This document shows, one piece after another, positions 1 to 10,285 of a stretch of 60,000 bases of DNA (position 1 is its first letter; each line of letters opens with the position of its first letter). The DNA is from Chrysomallon squamiferum. Its lineage: Eukaryota > Mollusca > Gastropoda > Neomphalida > Peltospiridae. The translations under genes were made by a program, and so were the position numbers. The stretch lies in NCBI GenBank assembly GCA_012295275.1, contig CM022673.1, positions 20,143,810 to 20,203,809 on the forward strand. The letters run 5' to 3'. The notes under the pieces were generated by a model that worked only from the letters and a program-made list of their open reading frames with translations, did no database searches and was not told where the DNA came from.

Positions 1-189
1 ATTCAATACTTCTAACTATCTAATCTGAAATAAGAGGTGTAATTGTATTTTTAATAAAACTGGCATGGCACAGCAATAATTTTCTCCTGGGTTAAAATAA
101 ACTTTAATTTTACAGATGGATGATATGTTGAATAAAAATATATAATTATTAATCAAACTATATATTACATAAAAACAAATATTTAATAC

Positions 190-2090
190 CTTGTCCAAAT
201 GCAGTTCCATGTTCACCACATACACGCCAGTCAAATCCTTCTTTACAAATAATCCCAACTTTTTCTACTTTTGAACCATGAAATAAGAGTCTTTCGTTCA
301 GATTCTCCTCCCCAAAATCTTCCATCTTGTGCTTCCTCGTCCTGTTGAAAAATAATACATTTTTTTTATAACAAATATTTCAATGGAAAGAGTAAAAAGA
401 AAAGAAAAAAGTGATAGAGAACAAAAATGTTTAATTTTCAAATAGTTTCATAATGAAGTTCTACCGCATAGCTGCTTTCTGACATGAAACAATCCCTATT
501 TTACAGAAGCTTTTTTAAATAAAATTCCGAATTATTATTTAATCTGCTCATAAATAATATCCATTAGACAAATGGGATTTTCTGTTTCCCCTTTGACCAA
601 GGAATATTTTTGGTAAATATATAATTTAATAATCAGGCACCACCCCTTCTTTCTTCCATACTATTAGATGCATTATTCACATAAATCTTCAGGCAAATTC
701 AAATTCTATGACTGTGTTAAATTATATAGATTACTCACTATGAAACTTTCACTGATTACAAAATGTAAATGACATTAAAGAAAATAAATTTTAAAAAAAT
801 ATGCTTTTTGAAAGGTACACTAAAACAAGAAAGAAAATAATATAATTAAAACAGAGAATGTTTAAAAAAAAAAAAATTGCTTACAACAAATATTTCTGCC
901 AAAGTCTTGGGTTCTGAATTCGTTTTATTGATGCCACTCTATCAGGTAGCATTGTTTCACAAAATCTTTTTAAAACTGTGAAATATTCTTCTGATTCATG
1001 ATGAAGAGTAACACAAATATAGTCCTAACAAATAAACATATGCTTATAACAATATTAATAATAACAAAACAACAGTTACAATAATTATAGTATGAGAACA
1101 TAAAAATAGAAGCAGTGAATAAAATGAACTTATTTTGAAAACACATTGAATGTTTTTCAAAAATAAAACTCATGGAAATGTAATGCTTTGTATACTTTAA
1201 TAATAATGATGTCAAACTAATTAACACACATCACACTGAAACTCTTCTGAACTGAATACCCTTGGGACTGAATCAATTGTTCTATTTAGCGATGTCAGAT
1301 TTACCAATGTTCAAGAAATAAGATATGGAAAAGATATTGACATAACTTTGAAATTTATGTATTAAATTCAGAATTACTAATTTTGCTAATTAAACATTTA
1401 ACTGTTTAATTAAAATGCAGTGAGTTAAATCCATGGCTTCTTTGCCAGTCACCTATTGAAACTCAGGTTCAACCAGCAACAAATTCACTGGAAGGATGTG
1501 CACAGTGTACATTTATTTCTTTTACAAACATAAAGGAGTTAAATGAAAGATGAATGCTTTTCAATGGATTTTCAACTCAATTAGAACATTGTTGCATTGT
1601 TTTATCTCTGAAAAATGAACAGTGGTTATTTTCACTGGTTAAAGCAGTGTCTGTCACTGGACCAAGAAATAAGTTTGGTTTACAGAGGATTAGAGATATA
1701 GAAGTTTCACTGCATTTATATCAAAAGAGAGAGAGATAAAAAACCAAACAGAAAGAAATTTAAAAAACAATGCAATACAATTCATAACTGTGAATACAAG
1801 TTTATGCTCTGAATCTGCATTCACAGAATCTCTGCCCCAAGTAAGATTCCAGTAATGTAAAATTAAAGTAAGTAAGATGAAATATTTGATCATCTGATGA
1901 AATATAAGAAATTAAATATGTTAATTTGGTTTGGTTAGATATTACATTTTTATGATGATTATAACAATAATAACTACTACTACACCAGAACATCAATAAT
2001 AATATCAACAACTATAGTGTTAGTAAATTACTAACAGTATCTTTTTCTGGCATTGGTGCCCAGTGTTGTGGCAATCCATCAACACTGGAA
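190..2090 (-). other. PARP (ADP-ribosyltransferase) catalytic domain, partial
   Basis: The domain begins in exon 2036-2173 with GLPQHWAPM, equivalent to the LPPHWEPM start of PARP10/14-class domains. It continues through exon 885-1024 (EEYFTVLKRFCETM, IKRIQNPRLWQKY) and exon 190-341 (NERLLFHGS, GFDWRVCGEHGTAFGQG). The histidine of the H-Y-[E/I/L/Y] triad is present, followed by GS where most PARPs have GT. The tyrosine and the third residue, which decide poly- versus mono-ADP-ribosylation or inactivity, are encoded left of the window. Closest overall resemblance is to the PARP12/TIPARP/PARP14 group. Confidence 0.85.
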
Positions 2091-5000
2091 AGAGCTGTGG
2101 TTGAAGAAAGCATGGGATTGCAATATCTATGGTCTCTTTCATTCACTGGCTTCTTGCAATAGCGGCAGCAGATCTGGAAATATAATAAATCAATGCTAAA
2201 CAAACACACACACACACACCCCTTGCTGCAGTTTCATTAACATTTTGAAATGTTAGGGATATTGGTCATATATAGTGATTTGTAAGTAAAAATATACTTT
2301 CAATAAACTGGTAATAAACTAAATAATTTAACTCTTATTTCTACTTGCACCTGTTTATTTTGTTATTACTCAGTATTCACATTAGAAACCTTTTTTTCCA
2401 CTGCCACTTAATAAATTTCAGATTTGTAACATTCCTACAAATGTTACTTTTTCAGTATTAATGTTTCAAAAAGTATTAAATAGATTGGTAATCATTATAA
2501 TTAGTCAGCATATTCTGGTACTTGACTGGTCAGTAAACAGTTCAAATAACATTTGGGACAGAAACTCATTTGGGAAAAAATCCCACATTTAATGCTAATT
2601 AAAACAATACCAGCATGCAGTCTTGATTTGGACAGTGAAATTCCATGGTTTCTGGATCCATTTCAACAGGTAATCCACAATCAGGACACCTGAAAATAAA
2701 AATAAAATAATACTGACAGAAAATAGTTAATAAAGCTTTGACTGACTGCATAATCAGTTGATAATTCAAAAATGAAAACACAGCTCATTATTTACAAAAA
2801 TGAAAACCTCTTATTTCTTTCTGTTTAAATTCTGATTTTCATATTTTAAAGTACACAGATTACAAAAATATTTAACAAAAGGCTATTTTAAAAAATGCCA
2901 ACAAAGAAATGTGACACAATTCACACATACATGAAGATATTGGGCAACCTTTTAATACTTTCTAGACATTCTTTGTCAAACATTTCCTGCAACAGTTCAA
3001 TCAAAATGGATGGAAAGATCTTCTTAGCTTCATCTAAAACAGAGAATTCTAGTATAACTGACAATGCTTTTAAATTAATTCTCAGTTACATACATTATAC
3101 AAAAATTGTTAAAAATATTTTTTAAGCAAGCTTTAAAAAATGTGTTTAACATTATTAGTTTTTTAATAATATTTCTAAAGAAATGATCTCAGAAAGCGAC
3201 TTTTTTTTTGAAAAATTATCTATTCTTACATACTAACCAAGAGGAATAAAACTGTCACAAAATTCAGCGGGACATTTAATTTGTGTCTGAAACAAACAAA
3301 AAAGAATTATTAATATTTTCAGCATCAAGTCTTAATAGATAATCATCTGTAATTTATATATTCAGATACAGTTCAGATAATGAAAATTATTCATAATAAT
3401 TAAGAAATAATTGTTAAATCCAGTTCTATAAGAAATTATAATTTAATATTGATTGGTTTTGTTTAATGTCTTACTCATTGTTTGTAGTAAAAAAAATAAA
3501 AAAATAAAATTATTTTTCTGTTTGTTACAGGCAAAAGTAGAGGGGAAGGTAAAGATGGGAATTCTTCTTGTGCTTCATAAGACACAACATAATGCAGAGC
3601 AGATCAAAGCACTAGGTCAGAGAGAAAAAGAACAATAAAACTGATATATGTAATGTATATATATCTATACAAATGGTACTGGTGTACAGCATTAAAAGGA
3701 AGCAACAAAATCAAAATAAAGAGTGGAGTATGAAAAAGAGACCATTATCATCCAAGGTATTTGCAGCATTGCTCATATTTTGAAACCTCACCTGGAGATC
3801 CAGAGGCTTCAGGATAGCTGGACATTATATCAATCACCTTTGTGTTGCTTAAAATATACTTGTATGCACATATTTACTACAGAGAAATGCTATAGCAGAT
3901 AGGTGATGAAAATGTAAAACAGTCAAGGGTAATGTCAGAAAACAATGTACCTATATTATGTCAATAACATGCTGATAGAATACGAGAAATCTGTCTGGGA
4001 TTGAGACATGGCATTAGTGACAAAAAATAAGTCAACAAAATTCAAAGAAGAATAACTGTTAGGCAGACTGCATTTACAAAGCATTATAATATCTTCAATA
4101 GAAATCACAAAATTAGCATGAACTTACTTCCAACAAGGACATACAGCATGGAAACAAGGGATTAACTAAATAGTCAAAAGCAAACTAGCAGCCACACAAA
4201 GATGGAAAGTAGTAAGTAAAGCATCACATGTCAGGTCAGAAAAAATGAACATCTGGAAAAGAGAGAAAACAAAGGTTTTGGATGTGGGGGAACTATTTAG
4301 AAGAAGGAAGTGGATTTGGACACGGTACACCAGTAGAATAAATATGAAGGTAAACAATTTAAAGCAGTTATGGACAAGCTTTTTCAAGTAGCGGGCTGCA
4401 TCAGACATGGCTCATTATCAGGTGAGCTGTACTTCTAATAATGGTTATTTCCCTCATAAAATTAAGTGTGCCATTCAGAAAGTTCCATGGGTCACAGTTT
4501 GCTCATTACTGATCTAAAGGAAAATGAGCAAGACAATGGAGGACTGAACTCGAGGAAAGGAACAATCAGGATGAAAGTGCCAGAGAAAATGATGTGGGGA
4601 GAAAATGCTGAGGCGTTTGACTAACACTGGAATACTCTAGCAGCATAAAGACTATGATAACATTCAGAAAAGTATATGCTACAGTAAATATATTGAAGAA
4701 TAGTTTTTCTGTAACCATTATATAACCGGTTAAAGCCTATCCCATATAAAACACAGTGACTTACACAACTGGACAATATTTGATAGGAAACATATTTTAT
4801 AAAGTGAACAACAAAAGAAACACAAACCTGTTTACTTTTTGCTAAAATATCTTTGACTTGTGTCTGCATGCACTTTTCACATAAAACATGGCCAAAACAA
4901 CATTGTATCAGTTCATTGCATGATTTTGATGTATTACATTTACTGCATTCAAACAGATTGTAAATGTCTGTAAAAATAAAAATTTCAAATATCAAGTAAT

Positions 5001-7896
5001 AAAACATTGTTCACTGATGTTTGATGAATCAAAACCAGATATATAAAGAATAAATAAATTTACATAAACTCAAATTTTTAAAATATTTTTAAAAATGTGA
5101 ACTTGTAAAACAAAAAGCATTAAATGTATGCAGAAATCTCATGTCAAATATTTGGATTTGCATTTTCTTTTTAAAAAAATATAATTTTTTCCATTTTTTT
5201 AAAATGAAAGAATGAAACTGTCAGTATAAAATTTTTATAGAAGGCAAAGTCCACAATAATATCAAAACTCTGATGAACAAAATAAAGATATGAGGTTAAA
5301 ACTACCATTATCTGTCCTCTTCACATCTGTCATTGAAATCACAAGTTTACTCATTTCATTTTGAGTGGGTTGCTCAAAATGTATAGGAGAATCAGTATCC
5401 ATTTCACTCTGATAACATGAAAAATACAATAGTTTATATAAAAAGAGAAAAAAAATGTATGCATTTCAAAATACATGCTATGTATGTGGAAATTGTTTCT
5501 TTGTCTGTGGGAAAGTGCATGTACAAACAAGCATATATACATTCACTATACATCATAAACATATCTAACTATATAATCTTTATTCTTGTGTTAAAGTGTA
5601 AGATAATAATGTTTTATTAAATCAATATATGCACCTCAGATCTGTAATTCTTGGAATGTGCAGACTGTGTTGCCTTATTATCACAAGTTGGTGCCATGTT
5701 CTTTGATGCATTCTCTTCACCCAGAGATGATAAAAAATCCACATATTTCTGTGAATTCTTCACTATTTCAACCATACTGGAATGACTTTTAGTCTTTGCT
5801 TTCTTTTTGGATGACTGAGTCAAACAGATGATTTTCTTCCCTTTTACAATATCCTTACTTTTTCTGGTCTTTTTAGAGAAATCCTATTTAACAATCAAAC
5901 ATAATATTTCCCAAATTTTTTAAACATTATTTCAATAAAACTTCTTTTTGTTTTCAAATAATAATTAAAAATTAAAATACTTTCATAGATCTATCAAATA
6001 TATCATCTCAATTTTGTAAAGAAAGAAATAATTCAGTAATATGTAAGCATCGATCAGATATGGATGGCTTAAATCACAAGCATATCTCTATCTGAGTGAC
6101 AAGACAAATTAATTTTGGCCATTATACAAAATTTTAAATTGTTTGTTTGTTAATGTTATGGTATGAGAAGAGTATGCCAAATCATGAAGGGAGAAGTATT
6201 TTTGACCAAAAAAAATATCAGTTACCTGCACAAAATTTAATTTCTTTTTGGCTTGTCGTTCAATAGTTTTATCATATTCATGTTGAAAAGTATGACTCAA
6301 TCTTTCTGCTGACTTTATAGTTTCACAATCGATATTTTTCTGTACTCTTTCAGAGCACAGATTTATGTCTGGTGAAGATGTGTAAAGACTTGATGTGACC
6401 ATAAACACTGTATCTGGTTTATCATCCAGTAGATCCAGATCATCATTGTCTGAGTTATTTGACACAATGTGTACTTTTTTCTCCATTGATAGTTCACCAA
6501 AATCAGATTTTGTTTCTGTCAGCGAGAGTTCTGTCTCAGAAAATCCACCATCTAGATGAACGGAATCACTGCTATAGGAATTGTAAGGATTAATCCAGGC
6601 TTTATTTTCAGATGTTTCAAAATTATCAGTTGTACTTTTGTTATTAGAACTTTTTGAATCTGTGAAACAATGTTTTGAATTTTTCCTATAAGAAGAGAGA
6701 GAGAAACTGTCTGTCTCTATTAACAGACCAGACTGATTTAATACATTAGACTCTGTACTCATCAGCTTTTCATTTGTCTGAATATCATTTTTAAGCAATC
6801 CATCAGCATCAGGTTGGTACTTGCAAGTATGTGTAAATGTGCTTTCTTTAATTACTTTTCTAACTTCTAAAAAATATTAAAATAAAATCAGTCACAAGAA
6901 AGGAATGGAATTAATATATGACAATAAATAACATGTATAAATTCATATTTTTGAAAAAATTGGATACAAAGAGAAAAACAGTATGAAATTGAAATGAAAA
7001 CAAAAATGAAAGCTTGTGAAGGCCTGATCATAAATTAAGCTCAATCAGATGTTGTATATCCATCATGCTTTAGAACAGAATTTATAAAATATACTTTCAT
7101 TTGTTTTATTTATTCAGTAACTGAGGGCAACAACTGCGATGGATTTAATAATAACAATGATAAATAACAAATAAAAAAAAAAAGCACCAAGGTTAAAAGT
7201 ATTATAAATATTACCAGATGAGTACATAAAGCAGTTTTTCTTGTGTCCATTCTTCCAGTGTTGTTTCTGACATTTTTCTCCACAATATCTTGTCACTTTG
7301 CATTGACTGCATCTGAGAGGTGCGTACCTACCACAAAGACTACATTTATCACCGAATCCTGCAATACAAAAACAATATTAACAGCAATGAAATTATTACA
7401 TACTATTACATACATATATGTCTTGAAATACTTTCTGGCTCTATCCTGTCAAAATAATGTGAGTCTTAAAATCTGTTCCTGTGCCAAATTAAGATCTCAT
7501 CAAAATCTCAGTGTTGAATGTTGTTCAAGCCATTTGGAAGATACTGGCCAACATTCAATTTTTCTCAGTATCGGAGATACATTTGGACTGGATTATTCAC
7601 CCAGTATTCAATTTAGATTGATAAATCTTCATTTTAAAATTGCTCAAATCATGCTGTTGGTTCATGCAGTATGCGTTCTTCAAGAAAGCAAAAATTTGAA
7701 GGTACTTTTACCGAGTCAGACATCAATGCTCTTCAGTTACTGTTAACCCATTGAAGCCTAACATTTTTCTCATTTATATTATATCAATGTGCATTAAGTA
7801 TATAAATATAAGCATAACAAAAAATATTAATAAAGCATTGGAACCTGTTTCAAGGAGATGATTCAGACACTGTTCAAAGAAAGCTTCCTCTGACAT
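190..7896 (-). CDS. MYND zinc finger - RING1/IBR (RNF216-like) - PARP catalytic domain fusion protein, 3' end missing
   Basis: Twelve exons (7845-7896, 7215-7358, 6226-6866, 5635-5883, 5306-5408, 4828-4967, 3238-3286, 2949-3033, 2611-2689, 2036-2173, 885-1024, 190-341) have GT/AG borders and matching phases, giving 657 codons without a stop. The ATG at 7896 is preceded immediately by an in-frame TAA. Domains: MYND finger at residues 23-60 (CxxC, CxxC, CxxxC, HxxxC); Ser/Asp-rich linker to about 400; RING1 at 404-453 with ELIQCCFGHVLCEKC, which matches the RNF216 spacing C-x3-H-x2-C-x2-C; IBR at 489-532 with CPDC, CPNQDC and CRYC; PARP from about 548 (LPQHWAPM, IKRIQNPRLW, NERLLFHGS with the NAD-binding His at 628, then VCGEHGTAFGQG). 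Known families suggest ubiquitin-ligase-type E2 binding coupled to ADP-ribosylation. The combined role is inference. No RING2 is visible. The remaining PARP motifs lie beyond position 1. Confidence 0.82.
2611..4967 (-). other. RING1 and IBR exons of RNF216/Triad3 type
   Basis: Exons 4828-4967 and 3238-3286 hold RING1; 2949-3033 holds the helical RING1-IBR linker (PSILIELLQEMFDKECLE); 2611-2689 plus the start of 2036-2173 hold the IBR. IBR ligand spacing is C-x2-C-x14-C-x4-C-x4-C-x2-C followed by H and C, the same spacing as I recall for vertebrate RNF216. A RING2 carrying the catalytic cysteine of RBR ligases is not seen: the 437-bp intron 2174-2610 shows no candidate exon, and the exons on both sides join in phase 0. 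Confidence 0.75.
4365..4511. mobile_element. hAT-like MITE with target-site duplication
   Basis: This 147-bp element has ends CAGTTATGGACAAGCT and, in reverse, CAGTAATGAGCAAACT. It contains a GCGGGCTGCATCAGA stretch reminiscent of other hAT MITEs. It is flanked by ATTTAAAG (4357-4364) and ATCTAAAG (4512-4519), an 8-bp duplication with one mismatch, as expected for hAT insertion. It sits in the intron between the two RING1 exons of the fusion gene. Confidence 0.7.
7215..7358 (-). other. MYND-type zinc-finger exon
   Basis: This is the second coding exon of the fusion gene. All eight metal ligands of a MYND finger are present in order: two CxxC pairs, then C-x3-C, then H-x4-H-x3-C, ending in a basic HKKNC motif. 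MYND domains are normally protein-interaction modules that bind short proline-rich peptides. Splice phases (1 in, 1 out) fit the ATG exon before it and the long linker exon after it, which argues that the finger belongs to this gene and not to a neighbour. Confidence 0.85.
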
Positions 7897-8340
7897 TTAT
7901 AACCAACCATCAAAGATTTTATGAGTCCTGATAATGCACTTTTTGATACCTCTGGTAAAACAGCTTTCAGTTTTCTAAGCAGAGCAGAATGTAATGTGTT
8001 GTCCATTCTGACATTTGTTACTAAGGTGAATACAACAGTTTATTACTAAACATTGTGTAATAATTTACAATTTAAAACAAAAAATAATAATAAAATATAA
8101 ATCCCACTTAATATACATGATTTATATTTTCTTTCGTTGATACAAAACAACAACTAAATTCATATTAAAAAATGTACTTATTATATATTAGACAAAATCT
8201 GTTCTATCACTACCATAATTGCATGATTCTGCATCCCATACTCATTCATATTCTTGTTTTTAAACAAATATTTCCTCTTCATTAATCCTGAAAGGACATC
8301 AGACTGTGAGTACTTCTTCAAAGATCCTTGATAACTAAAA
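7897..8340 (-). other. Possible 5' exons / upstream ORFs of the MYND-RBR-PARP gene
   Basis: Two open stretches with acceptor-like AGs lie just upstream of the proposed ATG. About 8190-8335 reads YQGSLKKYSQSDVLSGLMKR and ends in a stop. About 7885-8020 contains an ATG-initiated 45-48-codon ORF (LKAVLPEVSKSALSGLIKSL) that overlaps the main ATG in another frame. Neither joins the MYND exon in phase, so I treat them as 5' UTR with an overlapping uORF. The shared LSGL(M/I)K motif hints that they could be real coding exons of an alternative transcript. Confidence 0.3.
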
Positions 8341-9405
8341 TAATATACAAAATATTAAAATATGATATGATTTATATATATATACTCAGTGTTAAAGTTA
8401 GTTGAAAACACAATAAATATTATTTTTACTTCAGTTTTCTTAATTTTGATTCAGCCAGTATAACTAGGGTTTGTTTGGTTCATAGTATCTTGATGCATTT
8501 TTATATTAACAATGGATTACTGTCATCACAGCAGTGGCAATAAATGCAAGTTGGTGTATCCATTAAATGAATACATTGATATTTCATTAAATAAATATTG
8601 ACTTGTTCATATACAGGACAGAATTATCAAGCCAAACATTTAAAATATATCCTTATAAATATCAAAAGCAATTTAATTCAGAAAAAAACAATAAAAAAAA
8701 TTCATAGACCAGCTAAACTGTAACTAACAATGATCAAAATGATTAGAATCTTGGTTATATATTAACAATTACATTTAGATTAATAACAATAAATAAAATC
8801 TAAATAACCTATCCAAATATTCAGTATATTTACTTGTTACTATGACTTCATATTATTTATTAATATTAATCAATTTATTATGATTATTATTATTATTAAT
8901 GTGTGTGGGGGGATATTTTTAATTCTATTTTTATAACAAAAATCCAATAGCATTTTGTTTCTGTTAATCAATAACAATATGAATGTATTTTCACGTTCTG
9001 TTTTAAATATTAGATATCAAAATAATTATTGTATTTGTTGTCAGTATGAAGTATGGAACATTCACATCGGATGACAATCTGTGAATCTATCAACTTAAAC
9101 TTCATAACCGATAAAACTTAAAAACATAATCATGATAATCAATCATAATGATAATATCGAAATCCAGGCCTTCGCCGTATATCTTTCTTTTTAACAAATA
9201 AATTAAAACTTGGTTATATTTTGTAATTATTTATAATAATGCTCGGAAAATTATACATTATGACGTTGATTCTTTAACTTAGTGATAAGTGATGGAACAG
9301 TTTACAAAATGTAAATCTATGATTTACTTTCACTTTTCAAAAGGAAGTGAAAATAAAACATTCTCAACGTATCAACTTTCAGGGTATTAACGGGAAATTT
9401 AATTC

Positions 9406-9417
9406 ACGCATGCGCTT
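9406..9417. promoter_or_regulatory. NRF1-like palindromic site, candidate promoter of the minus-strand fusion gene
   Basis: CACGCATGCGCT is one base from the NRF1 consensus and sits in a slightly more GC-rich patch about 1.5 kb upstream of the first coding exon. Tying it to that gene is inference. No TATA box is evident nearby. Confidence 0.25.
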
Positions 9418-9481
9418 TGTCATTTACGAATGTCCATTCTTAAATCGGTCTATTCCTTTAAGTGAAAACTAATATTTTCAC

Positions 9482-9571
<90 letters not shown>
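9482..9571. repeat. (TG)n(GA)n compound microsatellite
   Basis: About 20 bp of TG followed by about 70 bp of uninterrupted GA. It produces a spurious RE-repeat reading frame. Confidence 0.97.
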
Positions 9572-9573
<2 letters not shown>

Positions 9574-9599
9574 ATAGCAATATCAGCAACAACAGTAAA

Positions 9600-9668
9600 A
9601 TAACAAGGTCTAATTATTTAAAATATACTTTTCATTTTGTTCCCCTGAATGCGTGAACAAAATGTGTT

Positions 9669-9699
<31 letters not shown>

Positions 9700-9796
9700 A
9701 ATATAGTTGTAGCTCTCAACTGGATTGAGCCAATAATCCCTGAAACATAAGTTTAAAAAAATAAATGATACAAATAAAATTATATTACATATATAT

Positions 9797-9832
<36 letters not shown>

Positions 9833-10226
9833 GTCTGTTTAGCTAATTACACTGTAATAAATTTATATTTGAAGAAAGAGTAAACTTCGGGTGGAACATC
9901 ATCTATACACTTAAAAAAAAAATTCACTACAAATAATAATAATAATAATCATAATAATACGATATTAAATTTAATTGTTTTAATATAAAAACTTATAAGT
10001 TCTTTAGAATGGCTGTTATGGAGACATAAGAATTATGTGATCATAATAAGATAATTTATTTATTTGCAATCGGAATAAATTTAAAGTATTTAGTAACTAA
10101 ATATCTGTTTCAACAGGGTAATAATAAATAAATAAATAAATTTTAACACTGACTTTTGGCTGTGAATGTTATTTAATGTTTTTTTTTAATTATTATTAGT
10201 TTTAATAATTTATTTATTTTTATTAC

Positions 10227-10285
<59 letters not shown>

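Noticed and set aside
2174-2610. Search for a hidden RING2 exon
   Set aside because: No cluster of Cys/His codons with splice borders is visible on the minus strand, and the flanking exons join in phase 0 without it.
3530-4356. Purine-rich, less AT-rich segment in the RING1 intron that looked like a coding remnant
   Set aside because: The only open frame is 61 codons with no recognisable protein; it may be old repeat DNA, but I cannot assign it apart from the hAT MITE that follows.
7243-7746. 167-codon open frame on the plus strand
   Set aside because: It runs antisense through the MYND exon and the following intron; no family resemblance and no codon pattern. The minus-strand MYND reading explains the conserved part.
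9462-9656. Open frame with a long Arg-Glu repeat
   Set aside because: It is a translation of the (GA)n microsatellite and has no splice or homology support. The same holds for frames at 35554-35808, 39790-40038 and 46412-46827.
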